DNA of 64,000 nucleotides from Lacrimispora celerecrescens (GTDB lineage: Bacteria; Bacillota; Clostridia; Lachnospirales; Lachnospiraceae), in NCBI RefSeq assembly GCF_000732605.1, contig NZ_JPME01000029.1, positions 1-64,000 of the forward strand, read 5' to 3'. Positions within the stretch are counted from its first letter, which is position 1. Each line of letters begins with the position of its first letter. The translations under genes were made by a program, and so were the position numbers. Under the pieces are notes generated by a model. The model made no database searches, was not told the origin of the DNA, and worked only from the letters and a program-made list of their open reading frames with translations. Shown here in pieces: positions 16,774 through 30,567 of the stretch.

Positions 16774-17175
16774 ATGGGGAAGGAAACAAAGAATCTGATG
16801 CTTGAGGTTTCTGCCGGAATTGTTATTTTCACGGCAGTGGCTATGCTGGGGGCATTATTTATCTATCCAAGACGTGCTGTATTTGCAGGACTGATTTTGG
16901 GAATGATGTTAGCCTTGGCTATGTTTTTATCAATGGGCATAGTACTTGAACGTTCTATGAAGACGGAAGATCCAAAGGCTGTACAGAAACAGAGTATTAT
17001 TAGTTCAGTTCTTCGCTATCTGCTGCTTATTGTTATACTGGTGGCAGTTATTGTCCGGTTTTCGAGCTGGTTCAATCCGGTCGCAGTAGTAATCGGAGTC
17101 CTCGGACTCAAGGTTGGAGCATTTTCTCAGCCTATTATCCACAAGATCTTGGCCAACAGGTCAAAAGGAGAGTAA
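16774..17175 (+). CDS. atpI: ATP synthase subunit I-like membrane protein
   Basis: This 133-residue protein has four predicted membrane helices, with the first pair connected by YPRRAVF and the second pair near residues 72-90 and 95-118. Position (second gene, directly before atpB), length and topology match the ATP synthase I family of clostridia, which assists assembly of the c-ring. SD GGAGG. Primary sequence of this family is poorly conserved, so the call leans on context. Confidence 0.8.
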   Translation: MGKETKNLMLEVSAGIVIFTAVAMLGALFIYPRRAVFAGLILGMMLALAMFLSMGIVLERSMKTEDPKAVQKQSIISSVLRYLLLIVILVAVIVRFSSWFNPVAVVIGVLGLKVGAFSQPIIHKILANRSKGE

Positions 17176-17223
17176 TTTTCTCTGCGGTCAAGTGGAATCT
17201 CTTAAGAAAGGAGGCTTAAGCGT

Positions 17224-18218
<995 letters not shown>

Positions 18219-18228
18219 AGAGTGAAAT

Positions 18229-18249
18229 GGCGGGAGGCGAAAGCCTGCC
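18229..18249 (+). other. atpE-atpF intercistronic hairpin
   Basis: A GC-rich stem with a GAAA tetraloop (GGCGGGAGGC / GCCTGCC) lies 11 bp after atpE without a T tract. Such hairpins can protect upstream mRNA and help the c subunit be made in excess over b; this is inference. Confidence 0.5.
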
Positions 18250-18290
18250 TCAGAACGGGGAAAGAATAAAGAGCGAAAGGAGGCGAAACC

Positions 18291-18793
18291 TTGGATCGAT
18301 TATTGGGATTTGACCCACAGCTGCTTTTCGATGCATTTGTAACAGGCATCAACGTATTCATCCTGTTTTTTGCGTTATCCTATATGCTTTTCAATCCGGT
18401 ACGTGAAGTGCTGGAAAGGAGAAGGCAGAGGATTGCGGGAGAATTAAAGAACGCTGCCGACGATAAGGAAGCTGCGCGGGCAATGAAGGAAGAATATGAA
18501 GCCAGACTTCATGAAGTGAAGAAAGAGGCAGAAGAAATCTTAGAGGATGCCAGAAAAAGAGCAAAACAGCGTGAGGCAGAGATTATTACAGAAGCCAGGG
18601 AAGAAGCGGACCGTATTGTTACACGGGGCAGCCGTGAGGTGGAACTGGAGAGAAAGAAAGCGCTTGATGATATGAAGGAACAGATCATATCCATCGCTTC
18701 TGTTATGGCCGGCAAGGTCGTAGCTGCTTCCATAGACACTACGGTGCAGGAGGCCCTGATTGACGAGACTTTGAAAGAGATGGGTGAAAGCAC

Positions 18794-18806
<13 letters not shown>
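18291..18806 (+). CDS. atpF: ATP synthase subunit b
   Basis: The 171-residue peripheral stalk subunit has one N-terminal membrane helix (LFDAFVTGINVFILFFALSY) and a long, highly charged coiled-coil with many Ala/Glu/Lys/Arg heptads to the end. TTG start with AAAGGAGG eight bases upstream. It overlaps atpH by 13 bp. Confidence 0.93.
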
Positions 18807-20898
<2,092 letters not shown>

Positions 20899-20914
20899 AG
20901 GCAGGTGAACAATC

Positions 20915-21769
20915 ATGGCATCCATTAGGGATATCAAACGAAGAAGAGACAGTATTTCCAGTACCGAACAGATTACGAAAGCCATGAAGCTCATATCTAC
21001 CGTTAAGCTGCAGAAGTCCAAAGCGAAGGCAGAGGAATCCAAACCCTATTACGGAATGATGTATGATACCATAGGTTCCATGCTGCGCAAATCAGGCAAC
21101 ATTGACCATAAGTATTTAAAGGCAGGCGATTCTAAGAGGAAGGCGGTCATTGTCATCACTTCAAACCGTGGACTGGCAGGGGGCTATAACAGCAACATTG
21201 TCAAATTGGTTCATGGAAATGACAATTTTACGCCGGAACTTACAGATGTTTATGCCGTAGGACGGAAAGGGAAGGAAGCACTAGCAAGAAAGGGATATAA
21301 GATTGCCGAGGATTATTCCGAGGTGATCAATGAACCGATCTATCGCGATGCGGCCGATATTACCATGGAGCTTCTGGATGCATTTGGACAGAACCGGATA
21401 GGCGAAATTTATCTGGCTTATACATCTTTTAAGAATACTGTGACCCAAATACCGACTCTTAAAAAGCTTCTCCCGGTTGAAATGGAAAAGGGAAGCGAAA
21501 AAACAGATCTGACTTTAATGAATTATGAGCCGGATGAGGATCAGGTATTGGATTCCATTATTCCTAAGTATATGAGCAGCATGATCTATGGCGCTTTGCT
21601 GGAGGCCGTTGCCAGTGAAAACGGGGCCAGAATGGCAGCCATGGACTCTGCAACCAATAATGCGGAAGAGATGATAGAAGAACTTGGACTGGCATATAAC
21701 CGGGCAAGACAGGGTTCTATAACCCAGGAGCTTACCGAGATCATAGCCGGAGCCAATGCGATTTCATAA
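20915..21769 (+). CDS. atpG: ATP synthase subunit gamma
   Basis: The 284-residue central shaft subunit has the diagnostic N-terminus IRDIKRRRDSISSTEQITKAM, ITSNRGLAGGYNSN in the middle, and the C-terminal helix with ARQGSITQELTEIIAGANA. SD CAGGTGAA. Normal length for the family. Confidence 0.96.
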   Translation: MASIRDIKRRRDSISSTEQITKAMKLISTVKLQKSKAKAEESKPYYGMMYDTIGSMLRKSGNIDHKYLKAGDSKRKAVIVITSNRGLAGGYNSNIVKLVHGNDNFTPELTDVYAVGRKGKEALARKGYKIAEDYSEVINEPIYRDAADITMELLDAFGQNRIGEIYLAYTSFKNTVTQIPTLKKLLPVEMEKGSEKTDLTLMNYEPDEDQVLDSIIPKYMSSMIYGALLEAVASENGARMAAMDSATNNAEEMIEELGLAYNRARQGSITQELTEIIAGANAIS

Positions 21770-21791
21770 GGCGAATCGAACTTCATTTTAG

Positions 21792-23222
<1,431 letters not shown>

Positions 23223-23233
23223 GGGGTGGGAAT

Positions 23234-23632
23234 ATGGCTGATTTATTTAAACTGCAGATCATTACTCCGGAACGGAAGTTTTACGAGGGAGAGGCTTCCA
23301 TGGTGGAGCTTACTACCACGGAAGGGGATATCGGCGTATACCGCAATCATATCCCCATGACTGCCATTGTCGCCCCGGGAATCTTAAAGATTCACGAGGA
23401 GGGCGGAGTGAAGAATGCGGCCCTGATGTCTGGTTTTATTGAGATTTTACCGGAGAAGATCGTCGTAATGGCGGAAGTTGTGGAATGGCCGGATGAAATC
23501 GATACAAACCGTGCAGAAGAGGCTAAGGTACGTGCAGAACGCCGCTTAAAAGAACAGAGCGGAAAAATTGATAATGCGAGAGCGGAAGCTGCTCTGAGAA
23601 GAGCTCTTATAAGGCTTTCACTTACAAAGTAA
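23234..23632 (+). CDS. atpC: ATP synthase subunit epsilon
   Basis: The 132-residue protein has the epsilon beta-sandwich (FKLQIITPERKFYEGEASMVEL, GDIGVYRNHIPMTA) and the C-terminal helical pair with RAEERLKEQ-like repeats. It is the last gene of the operon, 11 bp after atpD, and inhibits ATP hydrolysis when extended. Confidence 0.95.
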   Translation: MADLFKLQIITPERKFYEGEASMVELTTTEGDIGVYRNHIPMTAIVAPGILKIHEEGGVKNAALMSGFIEILPEKIVVMAEVVEWPDEIDTNRAEEAKVRAERRLKEQSGKIDNARAEAALRRALIRLSLTK

Positions 23633-23636
23633 AGAA

Positions 23637-23678
23637 AAGGGATTTGGGCCTTATAAAAAGGTTCAGATCCTTTTTTAT
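23637..23678 (+). terminator. Terminator of the atp operon
   Basis: AAGGGATTTGGGCC pairs with GGTTCAGATCCTT, using several G-U pairs, around TTATAAAAA and is followed by six T residues. The remaining sequence to 23806 contains an extended -10 (TGGTATACT near 23771) serving the next gene. Confidence 0.8.
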
Positions 23679-23806
23679 TGACCTACAAGGATTTGTTGTG
23701 ATATCATTATTGCAGATGAAACGATGGGATAATCCAGAATCCATGGATTAAACCTTACTTTTGTGGTATACTATTAGGCAGATTATACAAACAGGGGGAT
23801 AGTATT

Positions 23807-24736
23807 ATGAAGAAAACATCATTAGTGATTATGGCGGCAGGCATCGGCAGTCGGTTTGGCGGAGGAATCAAACAGCTGGAACCGGTAGGGCCAAGCGGTG
23901 AGATTATCATGGACTATTCCATATACGATGCTCTGAATGCTGGATTTGACAAAGTTGTGTTCATCATAAGAAAGGATCTGGAAGAGGATTTTAAGGAGAT
24001 TATAGGGAAGAGAATCGAAAAGATTGCTCATGTGGAGTATGCTTATCAGGAACTGGACGACCTTCCAAAAGGCTTTACAAAGCCGGCTGACAGGACAAAG
24101 CCATGGGGAACCGGACAAGCCCTTTTATGTGCAAAACCGGTAATTCATGAACCTTTTGTCGTGATCAATGCAGATGATTATTATGGTAAAGAAGGTTTTA
24201 TAAAGATTCATGAATATCTGGTTAATGAGATGGTTCCAAATTCAATGCCTTTTGATATCTGCATGGGTGGATTTGTTCTTGGCAATACCTTAAGCGAAAA
24301 TGGGGGAGTGACCCGTGGGGTATGTCAGGTGGATGATAGAGGAATCTTAAAAGGGGTTACAGAGACGTACGAGATCAGACGATGCGAAGACCGGGCGGAA
24401 GGACGCAGTGAGGAAGGAACCCCGGTGAATATCCCTTTGAGCCAAAATGTTTCCATGAATATGTGGGGGCTTTCCCCTGCGTTTCTTGAGGAACTGGAGA
24501 GAGGATTTCCAGGATTTTTGACCGGTTTAAAAGAAGGGGATGTGAAAACGGAATATCTCCTTCCTAAGATCATCGATAAGCTTGTCGGGTTACAGAAAGC
24601 CCAGGTAACGGTGCTTGAAACAAGAGATCGGTGGTTTGGCGTGACCTATAAAGAGGACAAGCCTGCTGTTGCGGCGGCAATCAGGAATCTGGTTTTAGAA
24701 GGTGTATATCCTGAGCGCTTATTCGATGTGAAGTAA
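23807..24736 (+). CDS. Sugar-phosphate nucleotidyltransferase family protein, copy 1
   Basis: This 309-residue protein has the NTP-transferase signature MAAGIGSRFGGG near the N-terminus, KPWGTGQALLCAK, and the metal-binding FVVINADDYYG. These motifs mark enzymes that join a sugar-1-phosphate to an NTP. A paralogue of the same length at 30736 is linked to a NahK-like kinase and GalE, so UTP:(N-acetyl)hexose-1-phosphate uridylyl transfer is the best guess; the exact sugar is unknown. It is monocistronic, with its own extended -10 promoter and a terminator behind. Confidence 0.82.
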   Translation: MKKTSLVIMAAGIGSRFGGGIKQLEPVGPSGEIIMDYSIYDALNAGFDKVVFIIRKDLEEDFKEIIGKRIEKIAHVEYAYQELDDLPKGFTKPADRTKPWGTGQALLCAKPVIHEPFVVINADDYYGKEGFIKIHEYLVNEMVPNSMPFDICMGGFVLGNTLSENGGVTRGVCQVDDRGILKGVTETYEIRRCEDRAEGRSEEGTPVNIPLSQNVSMNMWGLSPAFLEELERGFPGFLTGLKEGDVKTEYLLPKIIDKLVGLQKAQVTVLETRDRWFGVTYKEDKPAVAAAIRNLVLEGVYPERLFDVK

Positions 24737-24742
24737 AAGATA

Positions 24743-24785
24743 TATACGGTTTTCTGATTGGCTGTCCATCAGAAACCGTATTTTC
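24743..24785 (+). terminator. Terminator after the nucleotidyltransferase gene
   Basis: ATACGGTTTTCTGAT pairs with ATCAGAAACCGTAT (one bulged T) around TGGCTGTCC, followed by TTTTCATTT. Confidence 0.85.
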
Positions 24786-24866
24786 ATTTAACGGGATTCG
24801 CACTTTCCCTTTTTGCACTGCATATTATAGTGTTGTATAAGCAGAAAGCAGGGAGTGATAACAGCC

Positions 24867-25571
24867 GTGCCGATTAACCCGGATTATACTTATGGAAGCA
24901 GATTTCAGGAACTGGAGCCATATATGCTTTATGGCGATAGGAGTGCTGCAGAGCGTTCCTTTGAAAGAAAAGATTCCATTGTGCAGGATTTGGAATATCT
25001 ACAAGGAATGTACCCAGGACATATGAAACGTTTACAGGAATATGTAATTTCAGCGTGTGATCATCTGGATTACAAGAACAGTCCCATGTATGACGAATAT
25101 CCGGACCGTATGATGATCAACCAGGTCTGCGATTCTATCTGTGACCAAATACGCAGGGATGGTATCCTAAATGATGAAATGGCAGCAGAACAAGAAGATT
25201 CACAACAGTCGGCTGCAGAGCAAGAAAGAGCGGAACAGATGGAGTGGGGAGCAGACGAGGCGGATAATTCGAATCTACTGTCCCAGGACCGTGGTTCATC
25301 ATGGGATCAACCGCCATGGGGACCAAGAGGGCCAAGAGGACCAAGAGGACCATGGGGGCCAAGAGGACCGTGGGGACCAAGAGGGCCGTGGGGACCATGC
25401 GGACCATGGGGACCATGTGGGCCGAGAGGACCGTGGGGACCGTGGGGGCCATGGGGACCGAGAGGACCGTGGGCTCAGAGTCTCGATGACGGCTGGCTGG
25501 ATGGCGTCGTTAACGTGCTGCTGCTAAATGAGATGCACCGCAGGAGATGCCGCAGCGGGCTTTGCACATAG
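24867..25571 (+). CDS. Protein with Gly-Pro-X repeat domain, function unknown
   Basis: Three parts are visible in about 234 residues. The N-terminal ~90 residues are a folded helical region ([20 protein letters not shown], then [20 protein letters not shown]) that I do not recognise. An acidic Gln/Glu-rich linker follows. Then comes a block of 17 Gly-Pro-X triplets (X = Arg, Trp or Cys) and a conserved-looking end [17 protein letters not shown]. No signal peptide or membrane helix is seen. The GTG at 24867 follows AGGGAG by 11 bases; a GTG at 24855 has no SD. It could be a spore-coat or surface-layer scaffold, but this is only a guess from repeat type and lineage. Confidence 0.75.
   Translation: MPINPDYTYGSRFQELEPYMLYGDRSAAERSFERKDSIVQDLEYLQGMYPGHMKRLQEYVISACDHLDYKNSPMYDEYPDRMMINQVCDSICDQIRRDGILNDEMAAEQEDSQQSAAEQERAEQMEWGADEADNSNLLSQDRGSSWDQPPWGPRGPRGPRGPWGPRGPWGPRGPWGPCGPWGPCGPRGPWGPWGPWGPRGPWAQSLDDGWLDGVVNVLLLNEMHRRRCRSGLCT
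25320..25472 (+). repeat. Tandem 9-bp coding repeat, 17 Gly-Pro-X units
   Basis: Seventeen uninterrupted units of GGN-CCN-NNN encode Gly-Pro followed by Arg (6), Trp (9) or Cys (2). The unit and the second-order pattern (Arg/Trp alternation) suggest expansion by slippage or unequal crossing-over. The reading frames on both strands stay open through it, so neighbouring-frame ORFs here are artefacts. Confidence 0.95.
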
Positions 25572-25579
25572 GGAGAAGA

Positions 25580-25614
25580 AAGGCAGTTGTCCTTGGGAGG
25601 ACAGCTGCTTTTTA
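25580..25614 (+). terminator. Terminator after the Gly-Pro-X gene
   Basis: GCAGTTGTCC pairs with GGACAGCTGC around TTGGGA and runs into TTTTT. The stretch to 25738 shows no gene. Confidence 0.9.
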
Positions 25615-25738
25615 TGTGGTTTGCAGTACTGGTTGGGCAACGTTTAACGAATGTTTAAGAAAGTTTTCATTGTAGTTTTGGATATTATTGTATACAATAA
25701 AGAAGACAAGGTTGACAGACAAGTAAAGGAAATTCAGG

Positions 25739-28216
25739 ATGAATCGAATGGTTAAAAAAATAGGAATCTTATCTGCGGTTTTTATAGCGGCAATCGCAGT
25801 TTATTTTATGTGGAATCAGAAAGATACGGAAAAAAGCGATGTTATGGTATATACCTCCATGGAAGAGGCGGCTTTGCCTGTGGTATATTCCGATATGTAC
25901 GGAAGAAAGATGAACATTCTCCATGGGTACACCCAGGATATGAAGCAGGTGGTCTCCAGGGAGGCCCTTACCGTTCTTCCTGCAGACAGATCGATGAACA
26001 TACAGGTATCAGATTATAAAGGCAGCATCCAGGGGATTGAGTATGAAGTCCGCAGTATGGATCTGGGACGTCTGGTGGAACGGACAAAGGTAGATACATG
26101 GAATGAGGGAGAGGGAGGTGTCACGGCCACGCTTCCGATCCAGAACCTTTTGACAAAGGATAAGGAATACCTTCTCATCCTGACACTGGATACCTCCGGG
26201 AATGGGAAGCTCCTTTATTATACCCGCATCATGTGGACGGACAGTACCAATGCAAAGGATATGATCGATTTTGCAGTTGATTTTACGACCAGGACCTTTG
26301 ATTATGATCAGGCCAGGCAGCTTACCACTTATCTGGAAACCAGCGAAGGCGAGGATAACAGCTCCCTTGGCCATGTGACCATCCGCTCCAGCTTTTCCCA
26401 GCTGACATGGGGAGGGCTATCGGTGAAACCGGTAGGAGACATAAGGGTAACGCTTAAGGACTTAGATGGAATCATGTGCAGCGTACAGCTGGACTATGAA
26501 GTGACCAGGACCGGAGAAGATGATATTCAGGAATTGTATGAGGTGGAAGACAGTTTTACTATGAAATGGGACAGCAGGCGTATCTACCTTATGGATTTTG
26601 AACGGAATACCAATCAGGTGTTTTCCGGCCAGAAGGGATTGTTCTCCGGAAAACGGATTATGCTGGGGATTTCCAACCCGGATGAGATAAGGACGGCAAA
26701 AAGCCCGTCAGGGGATTGCCTGGCATTTGTGGTAAACCGGGATCTATGGACTTTTGACCAGAGCCGTGAGCATGCGGTTAAGGTGTTCTCCTTCCGAAGC
26801 GGCGAAGACGATGGACTTCGCAGCGGTTATAATCAGCATGATATTAAGATATTGTCGACCAAAGATAATGGTGATGTGGACTTCCTGGTATATGGGTATA
26901 TGAACCGGGGGATTCATGAGGGAAGCTTAGGGATCGCAATGTATCAGTACAGCAGTCAGGACAATGCCACCACGGAGCGCTTTTTCACTCCGGTGACCCT
27001 GTCCTTTGGGATGCTTAAGGAAGACATTGACCAGCTGGCTCATGTTGGAGCCAATGGGATGCTTTATCTGATGGCGGACCGGGCGGTTTACGGTATTGAT
27101 TTAAACAGCAATGAATATATGGTTCTGGCTGATTCACTCGTTGAGGGTGGATATGCGGTCAGCAGCGGGTCCAGCCGTTTTGCATGGCAGGAGGGCAGTG
27201 ACCTTTATGGAGCCGGAGTGGTTCATCTCATGGATTTAGATACCGGGGTGAAGAGAGAAATAACAGGCGGTGAAGATAATATTTACAGGCCCCTTGGATT
27301 TGTGGGGGATGATTTCATTTACGGAATTGCCCGGAAGGGCGACGTTTGGGTGCAAAACGGAAGAACAAAGGATGCTCCCATGTATCGGATCGAGATTATG
27401 GATCAAAGCGGAAAAATCGTAAAGGAATATGAGCATGAGAATGTTTATATCGCAGACGTGTCCGTGGATGACAGCCGGATCCATCTGACCCAGGTGTCAA
27501 AATCCGGAGATCAGTCTTATGCGGCTTTTAAGCAGGATACCATTGTCTGCAACCAGGAGCTTGCAGACGGAGAGATGGAAGGCATTGGCTGGTATGCCTC
27601 AGAGGACAGGAGAAAGCTGTACTTTGTCCAGCTGGATAAAGATGCGGCAAGCCGGGATGTAAAGATTGCAGTCCCCAAAAAGGTGGCCTATGAAACCACA
27701 GAAGTAGTGGAGTTAAAGGGGAATGTCAGAAACCAGGAAAACCGGTTTTATGCCTATGGGGGAGGCCATTATCTCGGAGGCAGCCACAGCTTTACGGATG
27801 CCCTTGCCCTTGCTTATGATAAAATGGGAGTTGTGACCGATAAGAATCAGGAAATTATATGGAGCAGAGTGAATCGTCCGCCGGTCCGCAATATGAAGGA
27901 TCCCATGAAAACAGGGGCAGCCTTTGTGCGGAATTTAGAAGGGTTTACTGACAACAGCTTCTATGGGGATGGAGTTTTTATGCTGGATGCCAGGGGCTGC
28001 ACCTTAAGTCAGGTATTATATTTCATCGGCCATGGTTGTCCGGTGGCAGCCTATACTCTTCAGGGAGGCTATGTACTCCTTTCCGGCTATGATTCCTATA
28101 ATGTGACGGTCTATAATCCGGTATCTGGAGAGAGTCAGAAAATGGGCTTAAATGATGCCTCTGCATACTTTGCCGGCCAGGGAAATGACTTTGTCTGCGG
28201 AGTATTTACGGAATAG
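25739..28216 (+). CDS. Membrane-anchored, propeller-like exported protein of unknown function
   Basis: This 825-residue protein has an N-terminal signal anchor (KIGILSAVFIAAIAVYFMW, residues 7-25) and then a wholly extracytoplasmic body. The middle (about 330-640) has repeated beta-rich segments like GMLYLMADRAVYGIDLNSNEYM and DDFIYGIARKGDVWV, typical of a beta-propeller. The C-terminal ~130 residues (RGCTLSQVLYFIGHGCPVAA, then LLSGYDSYNVTVYNPVSG) resemble a C39-like or papain-like peptidase domain, with Cys and a following Asp-containing strand, but I cannot confirm a catalytic His. It is monocistronic upstream of murA, which hints at a cell-envelope role. Confidence 0.75.
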   Translation: MNRMVKKIGILSAVFIAAIAVYFMWNQKDTEKSDVMVYTSMEEAALPVVYSDMYGRKMNILHGYTQDMKQVVSREALTVLPADRSMNIQVSDYKGSIQGIEYEVRSMDLGRLVERTKVDTWNEGEGGVTATLPIQNLLTKDKEYLLILTLDTSGNGKLLYYTRIMWTDSTNAKDMIDFAVDFTTRTFDYDQARQLTTYLETSEGEDNSSLGHVTIRSSFSQLTWGGLSVKPVGDIRVTLKDLDGIMCSVQLDYEVTRTGEDDIQELYEVEDSFTMKWDSRRIYLMDFERNTNQVFSGQKGLFSGKRIMLGISNPDEIRTAKSPSGDCLAFVVNRDLWTFDQSREHAVKVFSFRSGEDDGLRSGYNQHDIKILSTKDNGDVDFLVYGYMNRGIHEGSLGIAMYQYSSQDNATTERFFTPVTLSFGMLKEDIDQLAHVGANGMLYLMADRAVYGIDLNSNEYMVLADSLVEGGYAVSSGSSRFAWQEGSDLYGAGVVHLMDLDTGVKREITGGEDNIYRPLGFVGDDFIYGIARKGDVWVQNGRTKDAPMYRIEIMDQSGKIVKEYEHENVYIADVSVDDSRIHLTQVSKSGDQSYAAFKQDTIVCNQELADGEMEGIGWYASEDRRKLYFVQLDKDAASRDVKIAVPKKVAYETTEVVELKGNVRNQENRFYAYGGGHYLGGSHSFTDALALAYDKMGVVTDKNQEIIWSRVNRPPVRNMKDPMKTGAAFVRNLEGFTDNSFYGDGVFMLDARGCTLSQVLYFIGHGCPVAAYTLQGGYVLLSGYDSYNVTVYNPVSGESQKMGLNDASAYFAGQGNDFVCGVFTE

Positions 28217-28229
28217 AAAATGCGTTCTC

Positions 28230-28257
28230 TTTACAAATTCATAAGATATGTTATAAT
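28230..28257 (+). promoter_or_regulatory. Promoter of murA
   Basis: TTTACA (28230-28235), 16-bp spacer, TATAAT (28252-28257), 66 bp before the murA ATG. Confidence 0.75.
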
Positions 28258-28323
28258 CATTAAAGGCTAATGGATGAAATTTAAGAAATTTGTAATAGAT
28301 AACAAGATAATCAGAGGTGTGAA

Positions 28324-29616
28324 ATGGAGCAGTATATAATGAAGGGCGGAAATCCCCTGGTCGGTGAAGTGACCATTGGCGGAGCAAAAAATGCCGCTTT
28401 AGGAATTCTGGCAGCAGCGATCATGACAGACGAGGATGTTCTGATCGATAACCTACCTGATGTCAGAGATATAAATGTGTTGCTGGAGGCTATAGAAGAG
28501 ATCGGTGCTAAGGTAGAGCGGATTGACAGGCATACGGTACGCATCAATGGAAAGACCATCCGGGAAGTTTCGGTAGATGATGATTATATCCGTAAGATCA
28601 GGGCTTCTTATTATTTTATAGGAGCTATGCTTGGTAAATATAAAAGCGCACAGGTCCCACTTCCGGGAGGCTGCAACATCGGAAGCAGGCCCATTGACCA
28701 GCACCTAAAGGGTTTTCGCGCTCTTGGAGCCGATGTGAGGATTGAACGTGGGGCAGTAATCGCCCATGCCATAGATTTAGTGGCGAGCCATATCTATCTG
28801 GATGTGGTTAGCGTTGGAGCTACCATCAACGTTATGATGGCGGCAACCCTTGCAGAGGGACAAACGATACTGGAAAACGTGGCAAAAGAGCCTCATGTGG
28901 TTGACGTGGCAAACTTTTTAAACAGTATGGGCGCCAATATTAAGGGAGCCGGTACGGACACCATCCGTATCCGCGGGGTGAGAAAACTCCATGGGACTGA
29001 ATATTCCATCATTCCGGATCAGATTGAAGCAGGTACTTTTATGTGTGCTGCTGCCATTACCCGTGGAGATGTTATGGTAAAAAATGTCATACCAAAGCAC
29101 TTGGAGGCCATTTCTGCAAAGCTTTTGGAGATGGGATGCGAGGTCGTGGAGTTCGATGATGCTGTCCGTGTAGTAGGGAAATCCTATCAGAAACATACCG
29201 ACATCAAGACACTTCCCTATCCGGGATTTCCAACTGATATGCAACCTCAGATGACCGTGACCCTGGCCCTTGCAAAAGGCACCAGTGTGGTCACAGAGAG
29301 TATTTTTGAAAACCGTTTCCGCTATGTGGATGAACTTTCCCGCATGGGAGCAAATGTAAAAGTAGAAGGAAATGTAGCCGTTATAGACGGTGTAGATGGC
29401 TTTACCGGGGCGTTTGTCAACGCTCCTGATCTCCGTGCAGGTGCGGCGCTGGTGATTGCCGGACTAGCTGCGGATGGATATACGGTTGTGGATGAGATTG
29501 GATATATCCAGAGAGGCTATGAATGCTTTGAAGAAAAGCTTCAGGGACTTGGCGCCATGATCGAAAAGGTAGATTCTGAGCATGAAGTAAAGAAATTTAA
29601 ATTAAAAGTAGGCTAG
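28324..29616 (+). CDS. murA: UDP-N-acetylglucosamine 1-carboxyvinyltransferase
   Basis: MurA transfers enolpyruvate from PEP to UDP-GlcNAc, the first step of peptidoglycan synthesis. The 430-residue protein starts MEQYIMKGGNPLVGEVTIGG and has the active-site Cys117 in LPGGCNIGSRPIDQHL. The Cys (not Asp) predicts normal fosfomycin sensitivity of this enzyme. PGFPTDMQPQ and ENRFRYVDEL are further family blocks. The gene is single, between its own promoter and a terminator. Confidence 0.96.
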   Translation: MEQYIMKGGNPLVGEVTIGGAKNAALGILAAAIMTDEDVLIDNLPDVRDINVLLEAIEEIGAKVERIDRHTVRINGKTIREVSVDDDYIRKIRASYYFIGAMLGKYKSAQVPLPGGCNIGSRPIDQHLKGFRALGADVRIERGAVIAHAIDLVASHIYLDVVSVGATINVMMAATLAEGQTILENVAKEPHVVDVANFLNSMGANIKGAGTDTIRIRGVRKLHGTEYSIIPDQIEAGTFMCAAAITRGDVMVKNVIPKHLEAISAKLLEMGCEVVEFDDAVRVVGKSYQKHTDIKTLPYPGFPTDMQPQMTVTLALAKGTSVVTESIFENRFRYVDELSRMGANVKVEGNVAVIDGVDGFTGAFVNAPDLRAGAALVIAGLAADGYTVVDEIGYIQRGYECFEEKLQGLGAMIEKVDSEHEVKKFKLKVG

Positions 29617-29638
29617 GCGGGGATAATTCCCGCCTTTT
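29616..29638. terminator. Terminator between murA and the convergent araC-type gene
   Basis: GGCGGG and CCCGCC around GATAATT, followed by TTTT. It lies between convergent genes; the reverse strand lacks a good U tract, so it mainly serves murA. Confidence 0.85.
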
Positions 29639-29658
29639 CCTATCGTCTGAAAGCAGAT

Positions 29659-30567
29659 CTATTGATTCTCCATGCCTTTTTCCGAGAGAGACCGTATGGA
29701 GGTGGCATATTCCGACGGAGTCATCCCGGTCAGCTGTTTGAACTGTCTGGAAAAATAGTGGACAGAGGTGTATCCTAAACGGTCCGCAATTTCGGTAAAG
29801 TTCAATTGGTTGCTGCGGATCAGCTGCTTGGCTGCGTCGATTTTCATGCTTGTAAAGAAATCGATGACCCCGCAGCCATATGCCTTATGAAATATTTTCT
29901 GTAACTGTGACCGCCCGGTTAAATTATCCCGGCAGATGGTTTCAATGGTTAAGTGCTCCCCGATGTGTTCCTCCATATAGCGGATAATGCGGTTGTGGGC
30001 ATCCCCGTGCATGGGACTTGCTGTTACGCGTCCGGTGGAAATCTGCTTTGGATTCGAAAAGTATCTGCGGTAAAGATGGATGATCAGCTCTTCCAAATAA
30101 TTCCCGATCAACTGCTCCGCCCCAAAAGACAGGGCAGGCTGTCTTCGGACCAGCTCCTCCTGGTATGGGTCGTCAAGCCTTCCTGAAAATGCATTCCGCG
30201 CCTCAATGATGATTTGCGCCAGCAGCGCCATCTCTGTCTCCTGTACGGAAAGGACTTCTCCCTCAAAGGCTTTCATAAAGGGAGAGCTGCACTCAAAGCT
30301 TACCACCACCAGATTGGGGGCAATGGTTCCGTTGGTAAGGATATTGTGAAACTCCCCTGGCTTGTGGAAGATGATGTTTCCGCGTTTTAAAGGGATCCGC
30401 TTTTCACCGGCCATAACATCGATGACACCCTTATCAACGCAAACAAATTCCCAGAAGTCATGGCTTTCTCCTGGAAAGGAAAAATCGCTCATGTATTCGA
30501 AATAATGAATGGTTACAATTCTTTTAACAATCGCTGTAGAACGCAGCTGGGTACTTTTATATGCCAT
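29659..30567 (-). CDS. AraC-family transcriptional regulator, paralogue 1
   Basis: From the ATG with AAGGAGG five bases upstream the protein has 302 residues; the longer open frame has no SD. The N-terminal cupin-like sensor begins near IHYFEYMSDFSFPGESHDFWE and GNIIFHKPGEFH. The C-terminal double helix-turn-helix (about 200-295) has LTIETICRDNLTGRSQLQKIF and IADRLGYTSVHYFSRQFKQLTGMTPSEYA. It is divergent from the nucleotidyltransferase/kinase/galE operon and is very similar, and equal in length, to the regulator at 36315. A role as sugar-responsive activator of the divergent operon is inferred. Confidence 0.9.
   Translation of the reverse strand: MAYKSTQLRSTAIVKRIVTIHYFEYMSDFSFPGESHDFWEFVCVDKGVIDVMAGEKRIPLKRGNIIFHKPGEFHNILTNGTIAPNLVVVSFECSSPFMKAFEGEVLSVQETEMALLAQIIIEARNAFSGRLDDPYQEELVRRQPALSFGAEQLIGNYLEELIIHLYRRYFSNPKQISTGRVTASPMHGDAHNRIIRYMEEHIGEHLTIETICRDNLTGRSQLQKIFHKAYGCGVIDFFTSMKIDAAKQLIRSNQLNFTEIADRLGYTSVHYFSRQFKQLTGMTPSEYATSIRSLSEKGMENQ

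Noticed and set aside
25320-25472. Tandem repeat as a possible CRISPR array
   Set aside because: The unit is 9 bp, contiguous, without spacers, and in frame with a protein.
25135-25527. Long open frames on both strands across the Gly-Pro-X repeat
   Set aside because: They result from the 9-bp repeat lacking stops in any frame; only the frame with SD, start and conserved flanks is taken as coding.
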